DNA of 64,000 nt from Marmoricola sp. OAE513 (GTDB taxonomy: Bacteria; Actinomycetota; Actinomycetes; Propionibacteriales; Nocardioidaceae), in the NCBI RefSeq assembly GCF_040546585.1, contig NZ_JBEPOC010000001.1, positions 682,001 through 746,000 of the forward strand. The letters are read 5' to 3'. A program made the translations under genes and the position numbers. Within the stretch, counting starts at the first letter, position 1. Every line of letters begins with the position of its first letter. The notes beneath the pieces are model-generated. The model was not told the DNA's origin and did no database searches. It saw only the letters and a list, made by a program, of their open reading frames with translations. Below are positions 56,782 through 63,936 of this stretch, piece by piece.

Positions 56782-57165
56782 ATGCACCCCGACGCACAGG
56801 TTCGTCTCCCGGCGGATACCGCGTACGTCGCCGTCCTGCGGATGGCCACCTCCGGTATCGCCGCCAGGCTCGACTTCACCCTCGACGACATCGAGGACCT
56901 GAAGATGGCGATCAGCGAGGCGAGCGCGCTCGTCCTGGCCGATGCCACTCCCAGCGGATCCCTGACGGCCGAGTTCTTCCTCAGCGACGGCCGGATCACC
57001 ATCGAGGTCAGCGCCGACGTCGCGGACGCGACCGTCCCCGACCCGGACGGGTTCACCTGGCAGGTGCTCACCTCGACCGCCGCCGACGTGCACGCAGCCG
57101 CCGCCGACGGCCGGCTCACGGTGTCCCTGAGCGTGTCCTCGACCGCGTCGAGCGCCCGCGCCTGA
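56782..57165 (+). CDS. rsbW: RsbW-like anti-sigma factor (HATPase)
   Basis: 127 aa. GHKL ATPase of the anti-sigma type: RLPADTAYVAVLRMATSGIA, N-box FTLDDIEDLKMAISEASALV, and the later ATP-lid region, which is short and poorly conserved (TVPDPDGFTWQVLTSTAADV). It binds and inhibits the sigma factor encoded 3 bp downstream. No anti-anti-sigma (RsbV) gene is adjacent, so the release signal comes from elsewhere. The loss of clear G1/G2 boxes makes kinase activity doubtful; it may only bind. Confidence 0.85.
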   Translation: MHPDAQVRLPADTAYVAVLRMATSGIAARLDFTLDDIEDLKMAISEASALVLADATPSGSLTAEFFLSDGRITIEVSADVADATVPDPDGFTWQVLTSTAADVHAAAADGRLTVSLSVSSTASSARA

Positions 57166-57168
57166 CCC

Positions 57169-57939
57169 ATGGCCGACGAAAGCCCCCTGGTGCTCGACAC
57201 CGTGCGAGAGCGCAGCCGTGCCCTCTTCGAGGCACTCAGCAGCGCCGACGCCGGAGCGGAAGCCGTCGAGACGCGCAACGCGCTCATCGAGCTCCACCGC
57301 CCGCTGGTCGAGCACTGCGCGCGCCGGTTCACCCAGCGCGGCGAACCCTACGAGGACCTCGTCCAGGTCGGCACGATCGGGCTGATCAAGGCCGTCGACC
57401 GGTTCGACCTCGAGCGCGGGGTGGAGTTCTCGACGTACGCGACACCGACGATCATCGGCGAGATCAAGCGGCACTTCCGCGACAAGGGCTGGGCCATACG
57501 GGTACCCCGTCGGCTCCAGGAGCTGCGGATGTCGATCGCGACGGCCACCGGCGACCTGTCCCAGTCCCTCGGGCGCTCCCCCACGCCGCGCGAGATCGCC
57601 GACCGGCTGGAGGTGAGCGTCGAGGACGTGCTCGAGGGCATCGAGTCCGCCAACGCGTACGCGACCATGTCGCTGGACGCCGGCAACAGCAGCGACGAGA
57701 GCCAGTCGGTGCTGGAGACCCTCGGGGAGGACGACGAGGCGCTGGAGCACGTGGAGATCCGCGAGTCGCTGCGGCCGCTCATCGAGCGGCTGCCCGCACG
57801 CGAGCAGCAGATCCTGATCCTGCGCTTCTTCCGCCAGCAGACCCAGTCCCAGATCGCCGAGACGGTGGGCATCTCCCAGATGCACGTGTCCCGGCTGCTC
57901 AACCGGACCTTGGAGCAGCTGCGCCAGCAGATCGAGTAG
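57169..57939 (+). CDS. sigF: RNA polymerase sigma factor, SigB/SigF/SigG type
   Basis: 256 aa. Group 3 sigma: region 2 LVEHCARRFTQRGEPYEDLV, QVGTIGLIKAVDRFDLERGV, EFSTYATPTIIGEIKRHFRD; region 3 MSIATATGDLSQSLGRSPTP; region 4 EQQILILRFFRQQTQSQIAE, TVGISQMHVSRLLNRTLEQL. Controls stress, stationary-phase or development genes, usually with promoters GTTT/GGGTA. Coupled with the RsbW-like gene upstream (3-bp gap). Confidence 0.93.
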   Translation: MADESPLVLDTVRERSRALFEALSSADAGAEAVETRNALIELHRPLVEHCARRFTQRGEPYEDLVQVGTIGLIKAVDRFDLERGVEFSTYATPTIIGEIKRHFRDKGWAIRVPRRLQELRMSIATATGDLSQSLGRSPTPREIADRLEVSVEDVLEGIESANAYATMSLDAGNSSDESQSVLETLGEDDEALEHVEIRESLRPLIERLPAREQQILILRFFRQQTQSQIAETVGISQMHVSRLLNRTLEQLRQQIE

Positions 57940-57941
57940 GG

Positions 57942-58334
57942 CTACTCCTCGTTGAGCGCGGCGACGGTCTCGGGGTGCAGCATGCCGACCAGGCCGATCA
58001 CGGCCGGGACGGCGAGCACCACCGAGATCCACCAGGTCTCGCCCCCGCGGAAGTTCCAGGCGAGCCCGAGCGACATCAGCTGGGCCAGCATCACCGGCCC
58101 GCGGGCCCAGGAGCGCACCTTCGACAACCCCCAGGCGCACAGCACGATCCCGGCCCCGAAGGCGACGAAGAACAGCGAGGTGGTCGCGCCCATCACCGCG
58201 CGCTCGGACGTGGTGGCGAACGCCTCCACGGCCCCGAACACCACCGCGAACACACCCTCGAGGGCGACGACCGCCGCTGCCACCCTGAGCGGGACAGGGG
58301 CCTGACGCGGGTCGGGCGAGGTCTCGGCTTCCAC
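57942..58334 (-). CDS. four-helix membrane protein
   Basis: 130 aa from GTG 58334; a TTG at 58364 is an alternative. Four hydrophobic helices at about 18-38, 50-70, 75-92 and 103-120. The pattern LRVAAAVVALEGVFAVVFGA, SLFFVAFGAGIVLCAWGLSK and WWISVVLAVPAVIGLVGMLH resembles small integral membrane proteins of actinobacteria. Function unknown. Convergent with sigF (stop codons 2 bp apart) and divergent from whiB1. Confidence 0.65.
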   Translation of the reverse strand: MEAETSPDPRQAPVPLRVAAAVVALEGVFAVVFGAVEAFATTSERAVMGATTSLFFVAFGAGIVLCAWGLSKVRSWARGPVMLAQLMSLGLAWNFRGGETWWISVVLAVPAVIGLVGMLHPETVAALNEE

Positions 58335-58543
58335 GAGAAACCAGGGTAGTCGCCTGAATCGCAACGAAATCCTCGGGTCCCAGGCCCGGAAATCCGACCT
58401 TTTGTGATGAAGGTGACCTGCGCGGGGCCTTGTGCTGACAGCCAGACGTTGCCAGGATTGGTCTGTAACTGCGCCCTGTGTACCTCCGACGTAGTGACAA
58501 CCCCCTGCGCCGGACCCGATCGGTACGGCGCCAGGACTGACCT

Positions 58544-58559
58544 AGTGAACGCGTTCACA
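58544..58559. promoter_or_regulatory. CRP-like site upstream of whiB1
   Basis: AGTGAACGCGTTCACA contains the perfect 14-bp palindrome GTGAACGCGTTCAC and fits the CRP consensus TGTGA-N6-TCACA except for the first base. It ends 26 bp before the whiB1 ATG. M. tuberculosis whiB1 is controlled by CRP (Rv3676) through sites of this form. Confidence 0.65.
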
Positions 58560-58585
58560 CACCTCTCGAACAGGAGTTCATCGCC

Positions 58586-58837
58586 ATGGATTGGCGCCAC
58601 CGTTCCGCGTGTCTCGACGAAGACCCGGAACTGTTCTTCCCCATCGGCAACACCGGGCCGGCCATCCTCCAGATCGAGGAAGCCAAGCAGGTGTGCCGAC
58701 GGTGCGACGTGCGCGAGCAGTGTCTCGCGTGGGCGCTCGAAGCTGGCCAGGACCACGGCGTCTGGGGCGGACTCAGCGAGGACGAGCGACGCGCCCTGAA
58801 GCGTCGCAACGCGCGGGCCCGGGTCCGCACCGCCTGA
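58586..58837 (+). CDS. whiB1: WhiB1 family iron-sulphur transcription factor
   Basis: 83 aa. The [4Fe-4S] ligands are C9, C37, C40 and C46 (C-x2-C-x5-C within QVCRRCDVREQCLAWALEAG), followed by the turn GVWGG, basic RALKRRNARARVR tail that binds DNA. Typical of WhiB1, an essential nitric-oxide-responsive regulator that contacts SigA region 4. Convergent with pdtaS 12 bp away, the same gene neighbourhood as in mycobacteria. Confidence 0.94.
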   Translation: MDWRHRSACLDEDPELFFPIGNTGPAILQIEEAKQVCRRCDVREQCLAWALEAGQDHGVWGGLSEDERRALKRRNARARVRTA

Positions 58838-58849
58838 TCGCAGGCTGAC

Positions 58850-60310
58850 TCACCGGGGGAACGCGAACTCCGCGACCGTCCCCGCACCCTCGGAGCGCGG
58901 ACCCAGTCGCAACGTCCCGCCGAGCTCGGCGACGAGCGTCTGGACGATCGAGAGGCCCAGGCTGCTCGCCGAGGCGAGATCGAACCCGGCCGGCAGGCCG
59001 ATGCCGTCGTCGGAGATCCGCACGACGAGCTCCTCCCCCACGTCGCCGGCCGCGACCTCGACCGTCCCCGACCGACCGTCGGGGAACCCGTGCTCCATCG
59101 CGTTCTGGAGCACCTCGGTGAGCACCATCGCCAGCGGGGTCGCGTTGTCCGACTCGACCGTGCCGAAGCTGCCCGTACGCCGCAGCGCCACCGACCCCGC
59201 GTGCGCGCCCACCTCGCTGACCAGGCCGATCAGCTGGTCGGCCACCACGTCGAACTCGACCGCCTCGGTGAAGCTCTGGCTCAGCGTCTCGTGGACGACC
59301 GCGATGGCGCCCACCCGGCGTACGGCCTCCTCGAGGGCCTCGCGTCCGCGCACCGACTCGATCCGGCGCGCTTGGAGGCGCAGCAGCGCGGCCACCGTCT
59401 GCAGGTTGTTCTTGACCCGGTGGTGGATCTCCCGGATGGTCGCGTCCTTGGTCACCAGCTCACGGTCCCGGCTGCGCAGGTCGGTCACGTCGCGCAGCAT
59501 GATGAGACCACCGGTGAGCTCCCCGGTGGGGCGTAGCGGGATCGCACGCACGATGACCGTCGCCTCGCGGTTGCCGATCTCGGAGTCCCGGGGCATCCGC
59601 GCTCCCAGCACCGCACTGATGGTCTCCTCGTCCGGGCGCATCGACGCCGGGATCAGCGCGCGGGTCACCTCGGCCAGGTTCTGGTCGGCGAGGTCGGTGG
59701 AGAGTCCGAGCTTGCGGTAGACCGAGAGCGCGTTCGGGCTGGCGTAGGCCACCCGACCGCTCGCGCCGACCCGGATGAAACCGTCACCGACCCGCGGGGA
59801 GTCCGCGTGGTCCGAGCGCTGACCCGGGTAGGGGAACGACCCGTTCGCGATCATCTGGGTGAGCTCACCGGCCGTCTGCAGGTAGGAGAGCTCCAGCCGG
59901 CTCGGCGTGCGGACGCCGTGCAGGTTGGTGTTGCGTCCGACCACGGCGATCACCCGGTCGCCGCGGCGTACCGGGATGGCCTCGACGCGGACCGGGACGT
60001 CGTCACGCCACTCGGGGTCGCCGTCGCGCGCGATCCGGCCCTGCGCGACCGCGGCATCCAGGAGCGGACGGCGCCCGGTCGCCACGAAGGTGCCGACGAT
60101 GTCGTCGACCAGCGCGGTGGGACCCGTGGTGGGTCGCATCTGACCGGCCGCCCAGTACCCGCTGCCGCTGCGATCGGGCAGCCAGAGCACCAGGTCGGCG
60201 AAGGAGAGGTCCGCGATGATCTGCCAGTCCGCCTGGAGCAGTGCCAACCAGGCGAGGTCGTCCTCGGTCAGGTCGGTGTGAGCGCGGGCGAGCTCGGGCA
60301 GGGACGGCAC
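58850..60310 (-). CDS. pdtaS: PdtaS-like sensor histidine kinase (GAF-PAS-HisKA_2)
   Basis: 486 aa, cytoplasmic. Residues about 1-155 form a GAF-like sensor domain (LADLVLWLPDRSGSGYWAAG region), about 170-280 a PAS domain (GRVAYASPNALSVYRKLGLS), then HisKA_2 with REIHHRVKNNLQTVAALLRL (phosphorylated His at 296 or 297), and HATPase VLTEVLQNAMEHGFPDG, ISDDGIGLPAG, GLSIVQTLV. PdtaS phosphorylates the RNA-binding antiterminator PdtaR and responds to metals, NO and cyclic-di-GMP in mycobacteria. It lies next to whiB1 as in M. tuberculosis. No pdtaR in this window. Confidence 0.92.
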   Translation of the reverse strand: MPSLPELARAHTDLTEDDLAWLALLQADWQIIADLSFADLVLWLPDRSGSGYWAAGQMRPTTGPTALVDDIVGTFVATGRRPLLDAAVAQGRIARDGDPEWRDDVPVRVEAIPVRRGDRVIAVVGRNTNLHGVRTPSRLELSYLQTAGELTQMIANGSFPYPGQRSDHADSPRVGDGFIRVGASGRVAYASPNALSVYRKLGLSTDLADQNLAEVTRALIPASMRPDEETISAVLGARMPRDSEIGNREATVIVRAIPLRPTGELTGGLIMLRDVTDLRSRDRELVTKDATIREIHHRVKNNLQTVAALLRLQARRIESVRGREALEEAVRRVGAIAVVHETLSQSFTEAVEFDVVADQLIGLVSEVGAHAGSVALRRTGSFGTVESDNATPLAMVLTEVLQNAMEHGFPDGRSGTVEVAAGDVGEELVVRISDDGIGLPAGFDLASASSLGLSIVQTLVAELGGTLRLGPRSEGAGTVAEFAFPR

Positions 60311-60394
60311 GGGGCGAGCCTATCGACCGCGCTCAGGAGGGGTCGCTGGATGATCCCTCCGAGACCCGTCAGTGCTGGATGCAACAATCAGGCC

Positions 60395-61246
60395 ATGGCC
60401 TCGGGATTCTGGGAGCAGGTAGTCGCCGACGGGCTCAAGGTGCCCGCGGAGAGGTCCTTGGTCGACATGACCGAGGAGCTCACCCGGATGCTCGGCGACC
60501 CCGACCCCGACATCCGCGACGGGATCGCCTTCCCGACGCTGGCGACCTGGATCGACGAGGGCGTCTACGACGACCTGCTGGTCGGGCTCGGCGACGGCAT
60601 GTGCCACGGGCTGGACATCGGCCTGGGCCTGCGTGCGGACGACTCCGTGTTCCGGCGCAGCTTCTCGGCGCTGATCCTCACCGAGTGCATCGACCGGAGC
60701 ACGGTGACCGGCCTGGTCGGCCCCGAGGTGATCCTCCGCTGGGGCGACCGGGTGATGAGCTGGCTCTCCCGCGAGGAGGACCTGCGCGACTTCGTCGTCG
60801 GCAAGGGGTGGGCGCACGCCGTGGCGCACGGCGCCGACGCGCTGGCCGCGCTCGCCCGCTCGCCGTACGTCGGGCGCCTTGAGCTCACCGTGATCCTCGA
60901 CGTGATCGCGGACCGGCTGCTCGCGCCGACCGACGCCTTCTGGGTCAGCGGCGAGGACGACCGGCTCGCGCTGGCCACCATGCACGTGCTCCAGCGCAAC
61001 ATCCTCGGGCTCGACGTCCTGGAGCCGTGGGTGGCCCGGGTGGCAGCCAACGCCCAGGGACGCGGCAACGCTGACCAGAACCCGTTCCGCGTGGCCGGCA
61101 ACGTCCAGGGGTACCTGCGCAGCCTGCACCTCCAGCTCGCGCTCACCGCGGAGCACCCGGCCGTCCGCACGGACCTGCTGCTCGTGCTGATCGGCCAGCT
61201 GCGACGCACCAACCCGGCGTACTTCCCGCCGCCGCGGAGTCACTAG
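60395..61246 (+). CDS. DUF2785 domain protein
   Basis: 283 aa from ATG 60395 (MASGFWEQVVADGLKVPAER). The pattern LTRMLGDPDPDIRDGIAFPT, LATWIDEGVYDDLLVGLGDG, VVGKGWAHAVAHGADALAAL and LRSLHLQLALTAEHPAVRTD matches DUF2785, a helical-repeat family. No signal peptide or membrane helix; function unknown. The conserved KGWAHAVAHGAD motif suggests a metal or substrate site. It precedes ilvG by 13 bp and may be cotranscribed. Confidence 0.8.
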   Translation: MASGFWEQVVADGLKVPAERSLVDMTEELTRMLGDPDPDIRDGIAFPTLATWIDEGVYDDLLVGLGDGMCHGLDIGLGLRADDSVFRRSFSALILTECIDRSTVTGLVGPEVILRWGDRVMSWLSREEDLRDFVVGKGWAHAVAHGADALAALARSPYVGRLELTVILDVIADRLLAPTDAFWVSGEDDRLALATMHVLQRNILGLDVLEPWVARVAANAQGRGNADQNPFRVAGNVQGYLRSLHLQLALTAEHPAVRTDLLLVLIGQLRRTNPAYFPPPRSH

Positions 61247-61259
61247 TACGTTCGGGCGC

Positions 61260-62945
61260 ATGACCTCACCGGACTCGTCCAGCAGCACCCCGCCCACCGG
61301 ATCGATCGAGGCCCACGCCGGCCAGCACGCCGTGGCGGTGGCGCGGGCGCACGGGGTCGAGGCGATGTACACGCTCTCCGGCGCGCACGTCTTCCCGATG
61401 TACGACGGTGCCGTCACCGCCGACCCGCAGATGACGATCCTGGACGTCCGGCACGAACAGACAGCCGCGTTCGCGGCCGAGGCCACCGGCAAGCTGACCC
61501 GGAAGCCCGGCCTGGCGGTGCTGACCGCAGGCCCGGGAGTCACCAACGGCGTCAGCGCGATCGCGCAGGCCCAGTTCGCAGGCTCCCCCATGGTGGTCGT
61601 GGGCGGCCGCGCACCGCAGAACCGCTGGGGCACGGGTTCGCTCCAGGAGCTCGACCAGCCGCCGATCCTGGCCCCCGTCTCCAAGCTGGCCACGACGCTG
61701 CAGACGGCCGCGGACGTCGCGGCCGGCCTGCACGAGGCCTTCACCGTCGCAGGCTCCTCGCACCGGGGACCGGTGTTCGTCGACGTCCCCATGGACGAGT
61801 TCTTCAACACCGCCGACGTGGTGCGCCCCGTCGTGACGGCAGCGACCCCGGTCGCCCCGGACTCCGACGCCCTGGACACGATCGCCGGCCTGCTCGCCGC
61901 TGCCGCTCGCCCGGTGCTGATCCTCGGCACCGACGTCTGGGCCGACGGCGCCGAAGTCGCGGCGCTCCGGTTGGTCGAGGACCTCGGCATCCCGACCATC
62001 ACCAACGGCATGGGTCGTGGCATCGTCCCCGGCGGTCATCCCTTGCTGGTGACCAAGGCGCGCGGCCAGGCCCTCGGGACCGCCGACCTGGTCGTGGTCG
62101 TCGGGACCCCGCTCGACTTCCGTCTCGGCTACGGGATCTTCGGGGGCAAGGACGGAGCCCCGGTCGCGAAGGTCGTGCACCTGGCGGACTCCGCCGGCCA
62201 GGTCTCGGGGCACGCGGAGCTGGCCGCGTCGGCGTACGGCGACCTGACGCTCGCCCTCGACGGCATCGCCGAGGCGTTCGGGCGGCAGGCCCGACCGGAC
62301 TGGAGCCCCTGGGTGACCGCGCTCCAGGACACCTGCGCCGCGACGAACGCCCGGGACGCCGACCTACTCGGATCGACCGCCGAGCTGATCCATCCCGCAC
62401 GCATCTACGGCGAGCTTCTGCCGCGCCTGGCCGACGACGCGATCGTGATCGGCGACGGTGGTGACTTCGTCTCCTTCGCCGGCAAGTTCGTGGAGCCGAA
62501 GCGTCCGGGCGGTTGGCTCGACCCGGGCCCGTACGGCTGCCTCGGAGCGGGCATGGGTGGCGCGATCGCCGCCCGGCTCGCACGACCTTCGGCCCAGGTC
62601 GTGCTCCTGTACGGCGACGGCGCCGCCGGCATGTCCCTGATGGACGTCGACACCCTGGTCCGGCACAAGCTGCCGGTCGTGATGATCTGCGGCAACAACT
62701 CCGCCTGGGGCCTGGAGAAGGGCCCGATGCAGTTCCTCTACGGGTACGACGTGGCCGCCGACCTGGCTCCGGCCACGCGGTACGACGAGGTCGTCAAGGC
62801 CCTCGGTGGCGCCGGCGAGCTGGTCACCGACCCGGCGCAGATCGGCCCCGCGATCGACCGAGCATTCGCCGCGAACGTGCCGTACCTGATCAACGTGATC
62901 ACCGACGTGAACGCGGCGTACCCGCGGGCCACCTTCGGCATCTGA
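61260..62945 (+). CDS. ilvG: IlvG-like acetolactate synthase (TPP-dependent)
   Basis: 561 aa. TPP enzyme: catalytic Glu E66 in LDVRHEQTAAFAAEATGKLT, LTAGPGVTNGVSAIAQAQFA, central domain PVLILGTDVWADGAEVAALR, and the TPP-binding motif LYGDGAAGMSLMDVDTLVRH ending in CGNNSAWGLEKGPMQFLYGY. Resembles M. tuberculosis IlvG (Rv1820) in full length as I recall it. Acetolactate synthase activity for valine/leucine/isoleucine synthesis is the family annotation, but oxalyl-CoA decarboxylase or 2-hydroxyacyl-CoA lyase relatives are close, so the reaction needs testing. No ilvN subunit beside it. Confidence 0.82.
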   Translation: MTSPDSSSSTPPTGSIEAHAGQHAVAVARAHGVEAMYTLSGAHVFPMYDGAVTADPQMTILDVRHEQTAAFAAEATGKLTRKPGLAVLTAGPGVTNGVSAIAQAQFAGSPMVVVGGRAPQNRWGTGSLQELDQPPILAPVSKLATTLQTAADVAAGLHEAFTVAGSSHRGPVFVDVPMDEFFNTADVVRPVVTAATPVAPDSDALDTIAGLLAAAARPVLILGTDVWADGAEVAALRLVEDLGIPTITNGMGRGIVPGGHPLLVTKARGQALGTADLVVVVGTPLDFRLGYGIFGGKDGAPVAKVVHLADSAGQVSGHAELAASAYGDLTLALDGIAEAFGRQARPDWSPWVTALQDTCAATNARDADLLGSTAELIHPARIYGELLPRLADDAIVIGDGGDFVSFAGKFVEPKRPGGWLDPGPYGCLGAGMGGAIAARLARPSAQVVLLYGDGAAGMSLMDVDTLVRHKLPVVMICGNNSAWGLEKGPMQFLYGYDVAADLAPATRYDEVVKALGGAGELVTDPAQIGPAIDRAFAANVPYLINVITDVNAAYPRATFGI

Positions 62946-62949
62946 CGCC

Positions 62950-63000
62950 GACCCGGCACCGATGTGCACCTGCCCACCGGTGACCCGGCAGGGATGTGCA
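62950..63000. repeat. minus-oriented arm of second inverted repeat array (2 copies)
   Basis: Cores GACCCGGCACCGATGTGCA (62950-62968) and GACCCGGCAGGGATGTGCA (62982-63000), 32 bp apart. They are reverse complements of the cores on the right arm. Placed 5 bp after the ilvG stop codon. Confidence 0.88.
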
Positions 63001-63008
63001 GGTGAACG

Positions 63009-63089
63009 TGCACATCCGTGCCGGGTCAGCGCACTCGCGTGCACATTGCTGCCGGGTCGGCGTCGTTACCTGCACATCGGTGCCGGGTC
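63009..63089. repeat. plus-oriented arm of second inverted repeat array (3 copies)
   Basis: Cores TGCACATCCGTGCCGGGTC (63009), TGCACATTGCTGCCGGGTC (63040) and TGCACATCGGTGCCGGGTC (63071), 31 bp apart, each followed by (A/G)GCG. The right end is 5 bp before the thioesterase stop, so the array fills the gap between two converging genes. Confidence 0.88.
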
Positions 63090-63093
63090 GGCG

Positions 63094-63480
63094 CTAGAGG
63101 CGGGACAGGAAGCGCTCGGCGTCCACGATCACGCGCGTGACCTCGCCCGACCCCAGCAGCTTGCCGGAGGCGGCGTCACGGGCTTCTGCGGCGAACCGCA
63201 CCAGGCGTCCGTCGACGTAGGCGACGGTGGCGGTCACCGCGACGGTGGCGCCGACCTTTGACGCAGCCAGGTGCTCCAACGAGACCCGGGTGCCGACCGA
63301 GGTCGACGGATCGGTCAGGCCGAGCGCCTCGCAGGTGACGGCCTCGCACCAGGCGAGCAGCGCCGGGGTGCCCAGGACGGGCAGCGACCCGGAGCCCACG
63401 GCAGCCGCGGTGAACTCCGGAGAAACGACGAACTCCCGGGTCGCGGTGCGACCCAGGAGCTCGGTGTTGCTGTCTGTCAC
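63094..63480 (-). CDS. hotdog-fold thioesterase, FlK-like
   Basis: 128 aa. The pattern LGTPALLAWCEAVTCEALGL, DPSTSVGTRVSLEHLAASKV, GATVAVTATVAYVDGRLVRF and a final VTRVIVDAERFLSRL matches thioesterases of the FlK (fluoroacetyl-CoA) group: Thr/Glu/His triad candidates T, E and H all lie in these motifs. Hydrolyses acyl-CoA; substrate not known. Converges with ilvG, with the repeat array between. Confidence 0.8.
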   Translation of the reverse strand: MTDSNTELLGRTATREFVVSPEFTAAAVGSGSLPVLGTPALLAWCEAVTCEALGLTDPSTSVGTRVSLEHLAASKVGATVAVTATVAYVDGRLVRFAAEARDAASGKLLGSGEVTRVIVDAERFLSRL

Positions 63481-63494
63481 GGAAAGGTCAACGC

Positions 63495-63569
63495 TCAGGC
63501 GTTGGGGCGCTTGCCGTGGTTCGCGCCCTTCTTCTTGCGAGCGCGGCGCTTGCGTCCGGTCTTACCCAT
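63495..63569 (-). CDS. 50S ribosomal protein bL37
   Basis: 24 aa from ATG 63569, with AAGGAGG just upstream. It begins MGKTGRKRRARKKKG and ends ANHGKRPNA. This matches bL37, a tiny basic ribosomal protein of actinobacteria seen in mycobacterial ribosome structures; ANHGKRPN is its conserved end. It binds 23S rRNA on the large subunit. Too small for ordinary gene calling. Sits between the thioesterase and rsrA. Confidence 0.88.
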   Translation of the reverse strand: MGKTGRKRRARKKKGANHGKRPNA

Positions 63570-63660
63570 GGGGGCCTCCTTGGAGATGTGTTCCTCCACG
63601 AGCACGCGGAGCAGGGACGATCTTCTCAGGTATCGCGCCGGGATGCGAACCCGGCTCGTC

Positions 63661-63936
63661 CTACGGACCTTCGACGCGGGCGTCGATGCTGATCTGGACC
63701 TCGCGGATCCGGAAGAGCACCTTCTCCCGCAGCGCGTCCGGGGCCTGCTCGGAGCACGACCGCGCGACGAGCGACTTCACGGTGCGCTCCAGGTCGTACT
63801 TGGCCAGGCACGGTCCGCACTCGTCGAGGTGCTTCTGGATCACCGCGCAGTCCGCCTGCGGCATCTCGTTGTCGATGAACGTGAAGATCTGGTGGATGAC
63901 CTGGGAGCAGTCGGTGTCGTGCTGGTGCTGGGTCAT
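63661..63936 (-). CDS. rsrA: mycothiol-system anti-sigma factor RsrA
   Basis: 91 aa. Zinc anti-sigma (ZAS) motif H36-x3-C40-x2-C43 (KHLDECGPCLAKYDLER), with C10, C30 and C61 as further thiols. Binds SigR in reducing conditions and releases it when cysteines form disulphides, switching on thiol-oxidative stress genes. Its ATG overlaps the sigR stop (ATGA), as is usual for this pair. The Streptomyces protein has seven Cys; here I count six, so fewer thiols are available. Confidence 0.93.
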   Translation of the reverse strand: MTQHQHDTDCSQVIHQIFTFIDNEMPQADCAVIQKHLDECGPCLAKYDLERTVKSLVARSCSEQAPDALREKVLFRIREVQISIDARVEGP

